NCBI GenBank assembly: GCA_022510605.1
Contig: JAFLTB010000020.1
Location: 1 to 39,832, forward strand
DNA length: 39,832 nt
DNA from: Lachnospiraceae bacterium
GTDB taxonomy: Bacteria > Bacillota > Clostridia > Lachnospirales > Lachnospiraceae
Reading direction: 5' to 3'
Part shown: in pieces, positions 31,321 to 38,724 of the stretch
How the letters are laid out: each line of letters opens with the position of its first letter
How positions within the stretch are numbered: position 1 is the first letter of the stretch
Program-made: the position numbers and the translations under genes
Notes under the pieces: model-generated
Database searches by the model: none
What the model saw: the letters and a program-made list of their open reading frames with translations, nothing else
Told to the model about the DNA's origin: nothing

Positions 31321-31476
31321 GAATGGAGGAAGAAGGTTGAAAAATATGCTCGATAGCATATTTTTCAATCCACTATTTGTGCCGGAGCGTCACAAATAGT
31401 ATTGATGCACAGCCGAGAAAGATGCTTTGCATCTTTCTTGGCGTGCCTCCTACGCTGACGCTCCGGAATGGAGGAA
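31321..31476 (+). other. Structured repeat-like element with pseudoknot in purO leader
   Basis: Three strong hairpins follow one another: 31337-31368 (14-bp stem, loop CGAT), 31372-31400 (10-bp stem) and 31407-31446 (14 bp plus 4 bp). The loop of the second (CCGGAGCGT plus CA, 31382-31392) is complementary over 11 bases to TGACGCTCCGG (31456-31466), giving a possible pseudoknot ending 3 nt before the purO GGAGG. GAATGGAGGAA occurs at both 31321-31331 and 31466-31476, so 134 bp look inserted with an 11-bp target duplication that duplicated the ribosome binding site. Alternatively the outer repeats are chance copies of a common local RBS form. Confidence 0.6.
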
Positions 31477-31479
31477 AAA

Positions 31480-32193
31480 ATGCAGAAAATTTCACTGGAA
31501 AATGAATTAAAAAGCAATGGGTACCCGGGAAGGGGAATTATCATTGGCAAATCTCCCAATGGAAAGTATGCTGTGACGGCATATTTCATTATGGGACGGA
31601 GTGAGAACAGCCGCAACCGCATTTTTGTAGAGGAGGGAGAGGGCATCCGTACACAGGCCTTTGACCCGTCCAAATTAAGTGACCCGAGTCTGATTATCTA
31701 TGCGCCGGTGCGGGTTCTGGGCAACAAGACCATCGTGACAAACGGTGACCAGACCGATACCATTTATGAAATGATGGATAAACAGCAGACCTTTGAACAG
31801 GCCCTGCGCACGAGAGAGTTTGAGCCGGACGGCCCCAACTACACCCCGCGCATTTCCGGTATTATGCATGTGGCGGACGGTGAGTACAACTATGCCATGT
31901 CCATTTTGAAAAGCAATAACGGCAACCCGGAGGCCTGCAACCGGTACACCTTTGCCTACAGCAATCCAGTGGCCGGAGAGGGGCATTTTATCCATACCTA
32001 TCAGTGCGATGGCAATCCGCTTCCAAGCTTTGAGGGAGAGCCGAAGCTGGTGGAAATTTCCGATGATATGCAGGAATTTACGGATATGCTGTGGAACAGT
32101 CTGAATGAGGAAAACAAAGTATCCCTGTTTGTCCGTTACATAGACATTGCCACTGGCAGTTATAATTCGACGATTGTAAATAAAAACAAATAA
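31480..32193 (+). CDS. purO: PurO-type IMP cyclohydrolase
   Basis: A 237-residue protein matching the archaeal-type IMP cyclohydrolase family ([57 protein letters not shown]). It closes the FAICAR ring to give IMP, the last step of purine synthesis. Most bacteria have this activity as the N-terminal half of PurH; here it is a separate unrelated protein and the next gene carries only the transformylase half. ATG 31468 overlaps GGAGG (31470-31474), so the start is ATG 31480. It is controlled by the ZTP riboswitch upstream. Confidence 0.9.
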   Translation: MQKISLENELKSNGYPGRGIIIGKSPNGKYAVTAYFIMGRSENSRNRIFVEEGEGIRTQAFDPSKLSDPSLIIYAPVRVLGNKTIVTNGDQTDTIYEMMDKQQTFEQALRTREFEPDGPNYTPRISGIMHVADGEYNYAMSILKSNNGNPEACNRYTFAYSNPVAGEGHFIHTYQCDGNPLPSFEGEPKLVEISDDMQEFTDMLWNSLNEENKVSLFVRYIDIATGSYNSTIVNKNK

Positions 32194-32228
32194 TAAAAAG
32201 CTGTAAAACGGCGGAAGGAGAGGAAAAA

Positions 32229-33407
32229 ATGAAGGAACTGGAATTAAAATACGGATGTAATCCGAATCAGAAACCATCAAAAATCTATATGAAAGACGGC
32301 GAGCTGCCAATTCAGGTATTAAACGGCAAGCCGGGCTATATTAACTTTCTGGATGCCCTGAACGGCTGGCAGTTAGTAAAGGAATTAAAGGCGGCCACCG
32401 GGCTTCCGGCAGCCACCTCCTTTAAGCATGTGTCCCCGGCCGGTGCAGCCGTAGGACTGCCACTGAGCGAGGTAGAGGCAAAAATTTACTGGGTGGATGA
32501 CCTGGGTGAATTGTCTCCGCTGGCAGCGGCCTATGCCAGAGCCAGAGGTGCGGACCGCATGTCCTCCTATGGGGATTTCATTTCCCTGTCGGATGTGTGC
32601 GACGTCTCCACAGCCAAAGTGATTAAAAGAGAGTTCTCCGATGGAATCATTGCGCCGGGCTATGAGCCGGAGGCATTAGAGATTTTGAAGGAAAAGAAAA
32701 AGGGCAGTTACGCCATTATCCAGATTGATCCGGATTATGTGCCGGAGCCAATTGAACACAAGGAAGTGTATGGCATTACCTTTGAGCAGGGTCGAAATGA
32801 ATTAAACATTGACAAGGACTTTTTCAGTAATGTGGTAACCGAGAACAAAGACATTCCGGAGCAGGCCCAGATCGATATGGCCATTGCCATGATTACCCTG
32901 AAATATACCCAGTCCAATTCTGTCTGCTATGTCAAGGGCGGCCAGGCCATCGGTATTGGCGCCGGACAGCAGTCCCGTATCCACTGTACCCGTCTGGCAG
33001 GAAGCAAGGCCGACAACTGGCTCCTGCGCCAGTCTCCGCAAGTATTAAACCTGCCTTTTAGAGAGGATATGAAGCGGGCCAACCGGGATAACGCCATTGA
33101 CCTTTATATAGGCGAGGATTATATGGATGTGCTGGCAGAAGGCGAGTGGCAGAAGGCCTTCACCGAGAAACCTCCGGTATTTACGAAGGAGGAAAAAGAG
33201 GCATGGTTAAAGGAGTACGCCAAAGAGGTGACATTGGGCTCCGACGCTTTCTTCCCATTCAGCGATAATGTGGAACGAGCCTTCCGCAGCGGTGTAAAAT
33301 ACATTGCCCAGCCGGGCGGCTCCATCCGGGACGGAGAGGTCATCGAAGCCTGCAATAAGCACGGCATTGCCATGTGCTTTACCGGCATACGACTGTTCCA
33401 TCATTGA
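32229..33407 (+). CDS. purH: AICAR transformylase (stand-alone PurH C-terminal domain)
   Basis: A 392-residue protein equivalent to the C-terminal domain of PurH, transferring a formyl group from 10-formyl-THF to AICAR. The catalytic Lys-His pair is in [37 protein letters not shown] and [12 protein letters not shown]...[11 protein letters not shown] are typical transformylase segments. The N-terminal MGS-like cyclohydrolase domain is absent; the neighbouring PurO-type gene replaces it. Start follows GGAAGGAGAGG, 35 nt after purO. A terminator lies 22 nt after the stop. Confidence 0.93.
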   Translation: MKELELKYGCNPNQKPSKIYMKDGELPIQVLNGKPGYINFLDALNGWQLVKELKAATGLPAATSFKHVSPAGAAVGLPLSEVEAKIYWVDDLGELSPLAAAYARARGADRMSSYGDFISLSDVCDVSTAKVIKREFSDGIIAPGYEPEALEILKEKKKGSYAIIQIDPDYVPEPIEHKEVYGITFEQGRNELNIDKDFFSNVVTENKDIPEQAQIDMAIAMITLKYTQSNSVCYVKGGQAIGIGAGQQSRIHCTRLAGSKADNWLLRQSPQVLNLPFREDMKRANRDNAIDLYIGEDYMDVLAEGEWQKAFTEKPPVFTKEEKEAWLKEYAKEVTLGSDAFFPFSDNVERAFRSGVKYIAQPGGSIRDGEVIEACNKHGIAMCFTGIRLFHH

Positions 33408-33428
33408 TGGAAAAATAATAGAAATCCA

Positions 33429-33464
33429 AACTGCTGTAGCGGCCATGCTGTTACAGCAGTTTTA
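33429..33464 (+). terminator. Terminator of the purO-purH operon
   Basis: AACTGCTGTA (33429-33438) pairs with TACAGCAGTT (33452-33461), followed by a short T-rich stretch (TTTACTCTTT). Confidence 0.75.
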
Positions 33465-33492
33465 CTCTTTATTGAGAAACGCCCCTTTTTAA

Positions 33493-33520
33493 TAACTCCC
33501 TAACAACTCCATGTTATAAT
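33493..33520 (+). promoter_or_regulatory. Probable promoter of the two-component system
   Basis: TATAAT at 33515-33520 is a perfect -10. No good -35 is visible, but the -35 area holds a short imperfect direct repeat (TAACTCC, TAACAACTCC), as often seen where an OmpR-type activator binds. This would fit autoregulation. Confidence 0.45.
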
Positions 33521-33552
33521 AAAAAAAATGCGGCAAAGAAATGAGGGAAAGC

Positions 33553-34206
33553 ATGGCGGATATATTGATTATCGAGGATGAGGAACTCATCAACAATTTA
33601 CTGAAGGAAAATCTCACGCTGACCGGCCACCATTGTACCCAGATTTACGAGGGAGAGGCGGCCATGGAGGCGGTAAAGGAAGGAAAATGGGATTTAATTC
33701 TATTGGACCTTATGCTGCCGGGGTGTTCCGGGTACGATGTGCTGCAGCAGCGGGGGGAGAGCCCGGTGATAATTCTGACGGCAAAGGATGGCGTTTACGA
33801 TAAAGTAAAGGGATTGAATCTGGGAGCGGAGGATTATCTGGTAAAGCCCTTTGATATGCTGGAATTGCTTGCCAGAGTCAATGTGGTTTTGAGGCGGAAG
33901 GGTGCCGGAGCAGAAGTGTTTTCCCTGCCGCCTCTGCAGGTGAACCTGCAGTCTCATGTGGTGACATTAGCGGGAGAGGAGATTTATCTGACCCTGAAGG
34001 AATATGAACTTCTGGAATATTTTATCCGGAACAAAAATATTGCCCTGTCCAGGGAACGGCTGATTGAACAGGTGTGGGGCTATGATTACGGCGGCGATAC
34101 CCGGACGGTGGATGTGCATGTGGCCGCCCTTCGGAAAAAACTGAAACTGGAGAACCATCTGAAGACAGTATACAAGCTGGGCTACCGTCTGGAGGATCTG
34201 GAATGA
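33553..34206 (+). CDS. OmpR-family response regulator
   Basis: A 217-residue two-domain regulator. The receiver domain has the acidic pocket (IIEDEE) and phosphorylated Asp in LILLDLMLPG, with the Thr and Lys in LTAKDG and LVKPFD. The C-terminal winged helix (YLTLKEYELLEYFIRNKNIALSRERLIEQVWGYDYGGDTRTVDVHVAALRKKL) is the OmpR/PhoB DNA-binding type. ATG 33541 overlaps GAGGG, so ATG 33553 is the start. It overlaps the kinase gene by four bases and therefore forms a cognate pair with it. Confidence 0.94.
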   Translation: MADILIIEDEELINNLLKENLTLTGHHCTQIYEGEAAMEAVKEGKWDLILLDLMLPGCSGYDVLQQRGESPVIILTAKDGVYDKVKGLNLGAEDYLVKPFDMLELLARVNVVLRRKGAGAEVFSLPPLQVNLQSHVVTLAGEEIYLTLKEYELLEYFIRNKNIALSRERLIEQVWGYDYGGDTRTVDVHVAALRKKLKLENHLKTVYKLGYRLEDLE

Positions 34207-35699
34207 AAATATGGGAAAAAATATATATAGTGGTGCTGGTGTTATTTGTGCTGGTGCTGAATCTGTGCAACAGTGTTATCTTTGGCTCCATCTACAAGGA
34301 AAGTGTAGCCTCGGCAGAAAATATGTTGGCTACGGTATGGCGCACCATTGCCGTCTCCCTGGCCGAAGACTTATCCAGTGCAGGAGAGGCCCGGGGGCTG
34401 TTTCAGACCTATGTATCCTATTACAATAATCAAAACCGGGCCTTTGAACTATGGGCGGGAGAGACGCTCTGCTATAAATCGGATATGGGGACTCAGATAA
34501 CCTATTCATACCAGGAGGGAGCGCTGAAATCGGACTACCCCCTTCCTGTGGAAAATCTCAGAGAAGCAGAAGAACTGGTGGAAGACAGGGCAGGGGGGCA
34601 GCAGTGCCTGTCCCGGATTTTGCAAAAAGACGGCGAGAAATATATATGCTCCTGGGGCGCCCTTTCAGGTACGCCCTATACGCTGGTGCTCTATGAGCAG
34701 GACACGGGAATCCTGTCAGCCTGGCGCCGGCATATGATAACGTTTCTTGTCATGGAAGTATCCGCTTCGCTGGTAATGGCTCTTCTGCTATATGGTATAA
34801 TAAAAAAATTTCTGTATCCGGTCTCCCAGATTTCCCAGGCGGCGGCCCGGGTGGCTTCCGGCGATTACAGTCCTTGTCTGGAAATCCGGGGCAAGGATGA
34901 AATTGCCGTGCTGGCAGAGGATATGAACCGTATGACCGAACAAGTAAGGGAGCATATGGCAGATAAGGAGCGGGAGAGCCTGCGCAAGCAGGAATTTATC
35001 GACGCCATGTCCCATGAACTGCGGACGCCCCTGACCTCGATTCGGGGATACGCCCAGCTGGTGGAGACAGCCCATGTGCCGGAGGAAAGAAAAATAGAAT
35101 ATCTGGATTATATCATCCGGGAATCCGGCCGGATGGAGGAGATGATGAAACTTCTCCGCCAGATTACCCTGATGAATCAGGGGGAAATAGAATGGGGAGA
35201 GACCTCTCTGGAGGATATTTTGCAGGAATTGCAAATGAGCTTTGCGGGACAGCCGGAATTTTCCCATATACGGCTGCAGATGGAAGCCGGGACAGGGGTG
35301 CTTTGGTGCAACCGGCTCCTGGCGGAAATGTTTTTTACGAATATAGTCCGAAATGCCTGTCAGGCATGTGGGGAGAAGGGGGAGGTAACTGTGACATTGA
35401 GAGAAGACGGTGCGGTTATCACAGATAATGGCGTCGGTATGTCGGAGGAATGCCGTCAGAGAATTTTTGAACCCTTTTACAGAGAGGATAAATCCCGGAG
35501 CCGGAAAAGGGGAGGTACGGGCCTTGGTATGTATCTGTGCAGACGAATTGCGGATCTTCATGGCTGGCAGTTTGAAATTGCCTCCGAGCCAGGAAAGGGA
35601 ACTGGCATATCCGTGGCATTTTGCCAGCCGGAGAAGGAGAATATGCAGCAAATTAACGTGATAGGAGAGAAAAACAGGAAACAAAACCGGAAAATTTAA
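34203..35699 (+). CDS. Sensor histidine kinase
   Basis: A 498-residue membrane kinase. Two transmembrane segments (about 7-26 and 178-200) frame an extracellular domain of some 150 residues; a HAMP region follows (about 200-255). The H-box is SHELRTPLTSIRGYAQLVE, the N-box FTNIVRNACQACG, and the G-boxes ITDNGVGMS and GGTGLGMYLCRRI. It phosphorylates the regulator encoded just upstream. The sensed signal is unknown. The downstream NlpC/P60-like surface protein, 122 nt away across a palindrome, is a candidate target. Confidence 0.93.
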   Translation: MKIWEKIYIVVLVLFVLVLNLCNSVIFGSIYKESVASAENMLATVWRTIAVSLAEDLSSAGEARGLFQTYVSYYNNQNRAFELWAGETLCYKSDMGTQITYSYQEGALKSDYPLPVENLREAEELVEDRAGGQQCLSRILQKDGEKYICSWGALSGTPYTLVLYEQDTGILSAWRRHMITFLVMEVSASLVMALLLYGIIKKFLYPVSQISQAAARVASGDYSPCLEIRGKDEIAVLAEDMNRMTEQVREHMADKERESLRKQEFIDAMSHELRTPLTSIRGYAQLVETAHVPEERKIEYLDYIIRESGRMEEMMKLLRQITLMNQGEIEWGETSLEDILQELQMSFAGQPEFSHIRLQMEAGTGVLWCNRLLAEMFFTNIVRNACQACGEKGEVTVTLREDGAVITDNGVGMSEECRQRIFEPFYREDKSRSRKRGGTGLGMYLCRRIADLHGWQFEIASEPGKGTGISVAFCQPEKENMQQINVIGEKNRKQNRKI

Positions 35700-35747
35700 A
35701 ACTATTTTACAACTTTCCCATTCTTTGCAAATATTCCCGGGGTAAGA

Positions 35748-35782
35748 TAATACTATCATACCTGGCCGGGATGATAGTATTA
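35748..35782. promoter_or_regulatory. 12-bp inverted repeat before the NlpC/P60-like gene
   Basis: TAATACTATCAT (35748-35759) and ATGATAGTATTA (35771-35782) are a perfect inverted repeat around an 11-base centre containing CCTGGCCGGG. It has no T-run on the + strand (followed by AAAACACAG). It could be a weak terminator of the kinase gene or an operator for the next gene. Confidence 0.5.
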
Positions 35783-35821
35783 AAACACAGGAAAGAGCAA
35801 AGATGTAAAAAGGAGGTTATT

Positions 35822-36658
35822 ATGAAGGTGTCATGGAAAATGTATGCCGTGTTTGCCATTGTAATAGTGTTTGGCGCCATGGGTACCATGTTATATCTGT
35901 CCCATACGGTTTCCCGGGCGGACAGTGAAGTGCGTCTGGTTCCAGCAGGGGAGCAGGAGGAATCCTCTGCCTCAGGAGCGGCGGTGGAATCTGAGCAGGA
36001 GACGGTGAAGGACGAGGAAAGCTCTGCAGATGCTGCCGGGGACGATGAGGCGGAACTGGCAGAACCATCGGGAAAAAAACCGGACAAAAAGGGAAAAAAC
36101 AAGAGCAAAAACGCGGCTTCAGCAGCAGAAGAAAAGGATGGTTACCGACTGGTGGAAGGGAACCAGAAAGATTCGGAAGAGGATCTTGTCTGGAAAGTGG
36201 GTTCCAAGATTGCACATTATGCGCAAAGCATTGAAATCGGGAGTTATGTGGTGGATAAAGGTATTGGGGGGTATGCCTTAGATTCTGCTGGTTTTGTCAA
36301 ACTGGTATTTGCCGGTTGCGGCGCAAATTTTCAGCTTACCCTTCCCGACTCCTGCCGTGAGCAGGCCAAACTGGGACGGGAGGTGGAACTAAAAGACTGT
36401 CAGCCGGGAGATGTGATTTTTTACGGGGTAACGGATGACAAGATTACCCATTGTGGTATTTATCTGGGAGAGAATCAGGTCATCCATGCTACCAAAGAAA
36501 AGGGCGTAGTGATTTCCGATATGAATTACCGCCGGATTGTTATGGCAAAGCGTATGATAGAGGCTGTAGAGACGCCGGAGAATGGTGACGACAGTGTTGA
36601 TTTTCGGATAATTCCTGCCGCGGATTCCAGTTTCGGCGCAGAACAGGCAGCGGAGTAG
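35822..36658 (+). CDS. NlpC/P60-like surface protein with altered catalytic Cys
   Basis: A 278-residue protein: one N-terminal membrane anchor (about 6-25), an acidic then basic low-complexity linker (about 40-105) and a C-terminal NlpC/P60-like domain (about 125-245). The typical DCSGF motif reads D154-S155-A156-G157-F158, so the nucleophile Cys is Ser. The His of HCGIYLG (H210), the following CQPGDVIFY and VIHAT are kept. NlpC/P60 enzymes cut cell-wall peptides; this one is probably inactive as a Cys peptidase and may bind peptidoglycan peptides instead. Start ATG 35822 follows AAAGGAGG; the frame from 35771 starts within the palindrome. Confidence 0.82.
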   Translation: MKVSWKMYAVFAIVIVFGAMGTMLYLSHTVSRADSEVRLVPAGEQEESSASGAAVESEQETVKDEESSADAAGDDEAELAEPSGKKPDKKGKNKSKNAASAAEEKDGYRLVEGNQKDSEEDLVWKVGSKIAHYAQSIEIGSYVVDKGIGGYALDSAGFVKLVFAGCGANFQLTLPDSCREQAKLGREVELKDCQPGDVIFYGVTDDKITHCGIYLGENQVIHATKEKGVVISDMNYRRIVMAKRMIEAVETPENGDDSVDFRIIPAADSSFGAEQAAE

Positions 36659-36690
36659 TGGGAAAACGTAGAGAGAACCGATAAAATGAA

Positions 36691-36719
36691 TTGACAATTC
36701 CTGTCCTGCCCGCTATAAT
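36691..36719 (+). promoter_or_regulatory. Promoter of the ABC-F leader transcript
   Basis: TTGACA (36691-36696), 17 bp, TATAAT (36714-36719): a full consensus promoter 355 nt upstream of the ABC-F start codon. Confidence 0.85.
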
Positions 36720-36761
36720 AAAAAACATCAAAGGTGCGTATGCGCACAAAGGGAGGCAGGA

Positions 36762-36776
36762 ATGATTATTAAATAA
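36762..36776 (+). CDS. Four-codon leader ORF (MIIK)
   Basis: ATG ATT ATT AAA TAA, with a near-perfect ribosome binding site GGGAGG (36751-36756) five bases before it. Such a good ribosome binding site on a four-codon frame suggests a leader peptide. It lies about 36 nt into the transcript from the 36691 promoter and 140 nt before a terminator, the layout known for ribosome-sensing attenuators of antibiotic-resistance ABC-F genes. Confidence 0.5.
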   Translation: MIIK

Positions 36777-36917
36777 TTTACTTTCGAGACAACTGTAATT
36801 TTCACCCGGGAATGCCGGGATTTGTTGTGATGCCGATAGTAGATTATTTGATAAGGCCTGTGTCAGGGGAGGATGCCAGAAGCATTCTGCCAACTGTAAC
36901 ATACTTTATTTGCGTAC

Positions 36918-36957
36918 AAAATCTGCTTTCGGATTGCAGCGAAAGCAGATTTTTTTT
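36918..36957 (+). terminator. Attenuator terminator before the ABC-F gene
   Basis: AAAATCTGCTTTC (36918-36930) pairs perfectly with GAAAGCAGATTTT (36941-36953) and continues into a T-run to 36957. It lies between the leader promoter and the ABC-F coding region, so full-length mRNA needs readthrough. Confidence 0.88.
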
Positions 36958-36962
36958 GGGCA

Positions 36963-37023
36963 TAGCACGACGCCGCTAGCGCAATCCGAAACAGGGTTCA
37001 AACGGGCACCATCGTGCTACGAG
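36963..37023. repeat. Inverted-repeat element holding 30-nt dispersed repeat, copy 2
   Basis: TAGCACGA (36963-36970) and TCGTGCTA (37012-37019) are 8-bp inverted repeats bordering the element. Inside, 36994-37023 is the second copy of the 30-nt repeat found at 27009. GCAATCCGAAA (36981-36991) is exactly complementary to the loop side of the terminator just upstream (36927-36937). Confidence 0.5.
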
Positions 37024-37073
37024 TGGCTCTTTTAAGGGACACTCTTTGTTTGGAATGGAGGGAACGAAATCGT

Positions 37074-38606
37074 ATGTTACAGATAAAAAATGTGAGCATT
37101 ACCCAGAGAAAGGACCTGCGGGAGCTGGTGTCGGAGCTGTCCTTCTGTCTGAATGACGGGGACAAGGCTGCCATCATCGGAGAGGAGGGCAATGGAAAAT
37201 CCACTCTGCTCAAGCTGATTTATAATGAGAAGTTGATTGAAGAATATGCCGGGTACACCGGGGAAATTATAAGACAGGGCAATGTCCTCGGTTATCTGGG
37301 GCAGGAACTTTCCCGGGAAGAAAAGGAAACAAGCGTCTATGAATTTCTGGCAGGAGAGCCGGGTTTCCTGGAGGCAGACACAAAAGAACTGGCGGGGATG
37401 GCAAAGGAGCTGGGGCTGCCCCTTTCGCTTCTGTATTCAGAACAGCTTATGGACACTCTGTCCGGCGGGGAGAAGATAAAGGTGCAGTTTGTCCGGATTT
37501 TGTGCAAAAAGCCGGATGTCCTTTTGCTGGATGAACCATCCAACGACATGGATATAGAGACCCTTGACTGGCTGGAACACTGGATTAACCGGTGGCCGGG
37601 GCCGGTGCTCTTTATTTCCCACGATGAGACTTTGTTAGAGCACACCGCCAATGTGATTATACATCTGGAACAGATTCGTAGGAAACAAAAACCCCGACAT
37701 GCGGTGGTAAAAACCGGATATGAAGAATATTCCCACCGCCGTGCCGCCAGCCTGGAAAAGCAGGGCCAGTTAGCCCGCAAGGAGAGGAGTGAATACCGCC
37801 GCCAGCAGGAAAAATTCCGCCGCATTGAGCAGAGGGTACACCACGAGCAGGAGAAGGTCAGCAGACAGAACCCTCATGGGGCCGCTCTTCTGAAAAAGAA
37901 AATGAAGGCGGTAAAAAGCCTGGAGCACCGCTTTGAGAGGGAGGCAAGGGAAATGACAGAGTTTCCCGATGCAGAGGAGGCAATACTTTTGCGCCTGGGC
38001 CGTTGTGGGAATATTCCAGCGGGAAAGACCGTGCTGAATATGGAACTGCCGGGGCTGCAGGCCGGGAATACCGTGCTGGCAGAAAATCTTTCCCTGTGGA
38101 TTCGGGGGCCTGAGAAGGTGTGTATTGTGGGAAACAATGGAGCGGGGAAAACCACTCTTCTGAAAGAAATTGTCCGGGCTCTCTCTGGCAGAGAGGATAT
38201 TTGTATGGCCTATATGCCTCAGAATTATGAGGAAGAACTGCCGGGAGAAAAGACGCCGGTGGAATTTTTATGTCCCATGGGAGACAGGGAGGAGCGCTCC
38301 CGGATTCAGACCTTTTTGGGAAGTTTGAAATTCACCTATGAGGAAATGGGGCGGCCTTTGCGGGAATTGTCCGGAGGGCAGAAGGCAAAGGTGTTCTTAT
38401 TGAAAATGAGCATAAGCGGCGCAGGGGTCTGGCTATTAGACGAGCCCACCAGAAATCTGTCACCGCTGTCTGGCCCGATTATCCGGAAAATGCTGCAAAG
38501 CTTTCCCGGGACAATTATCAGTGTGTCCCATGACCGGAAATATATGGAAGAGGTCTGCGACACCCTGTACCGTTTAGATGGGGAAGGACTGCACCAGATT
38601 CATTGA
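37074..38606 (+). CDS. ABC-F family ATPase, ribosomal-protection-like
   Basis: A 510-residue protein with two fused ABC domains and no membrane segments, the ABC-F layout. Domain 1: Walker A GEEGNGKST (36-44), signature LSGGEKIK, Walker B VLLLDEPSNDMD. A charged linker (about 205-300, rich in Arg/Lys/Gln) joins domain 2: GNNGAGKTT, LSGGQKAK, LLDEPTRNLSPLSGP. ABC-F proteins bind the ribosomal E site; the last motif recalls the Lsa/Vga-like group that frees ribosomes from antibiotics, but this is not proven. I start at ATG 37074 (GGAGGG at 37057); the frame from 37014 begins within the repeat. Confidence 0.88.
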   Translation: MLQIKNVSITQRKDLRELVSELSFCLNDGDKAAIIGEEGNGKSTLLKLIYNEKLIEEYAGYTGEIIRQGNVLGYLGQELSREEKETSVYEFLAGEPGFLEADTKELAGMAKELGLPLSLLYSEQLMDTLSGGEKIKVQFVRILCKKPDVLLLDEPSNDMDIETLDWLEHWINRWPGPVLFISHDETLLEHTANVIIHLEQIRRKQKPRHAVVKTGYEEYSHRRAASLEKQGQLARKERSEYRRQQEKFRRIEQRVHHEQEKVSRQNPHGAALLKKKMKAVKSLEHRFEREAREMTEFPDAEEAILLRLGRCGNIPAGKTVLNMELPGLQAGNTVLAENLSLWIRGPEKVCIVGNNGAGKTTLLKEIVRALSGREDICMAYMPQNYEEELPGEKTPVEFLCPMGDREERSRIQTFLGSLKFTYEEMGRPLRELSGGQKAKVFLLKMSISGAGVWLLDEPTRNLSPLSGPIIRKMLQSFPGTIISVSHDRKYMEEVCDTLYRLDGEGLHQIH

Positions 38607-38641
38607 AGGTCACTAAATTTCAAAAGAAAAAACAGTGGCAC

Positions 38642-38670
38642 TTGCAACCCCTGCAAAAGTATTGTATAAT
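38642..38670 (+). promoter_or_regulatory. serS promoter
   Basis: TTGCAA (38642-38647), 17 bp, TATAAT (38665-38670), 55 nt before the serS start. The short leader shows no T-box. Confidence 0.7.
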
Positions 38671-38724
38671 TTCCAGTAAATGTGAATAACGAAAAACTGT
38701 GCAGATGGAGGAAAGAGTGAAAGC

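Noticed and set aside
36720-36957. 6S RNA or another stable small RNA gene
   Set aside because: The size would fit, but there is no long closing stem with a central bubble, and the following ABC-F gene makes a leader/attenuator the simpler reading.
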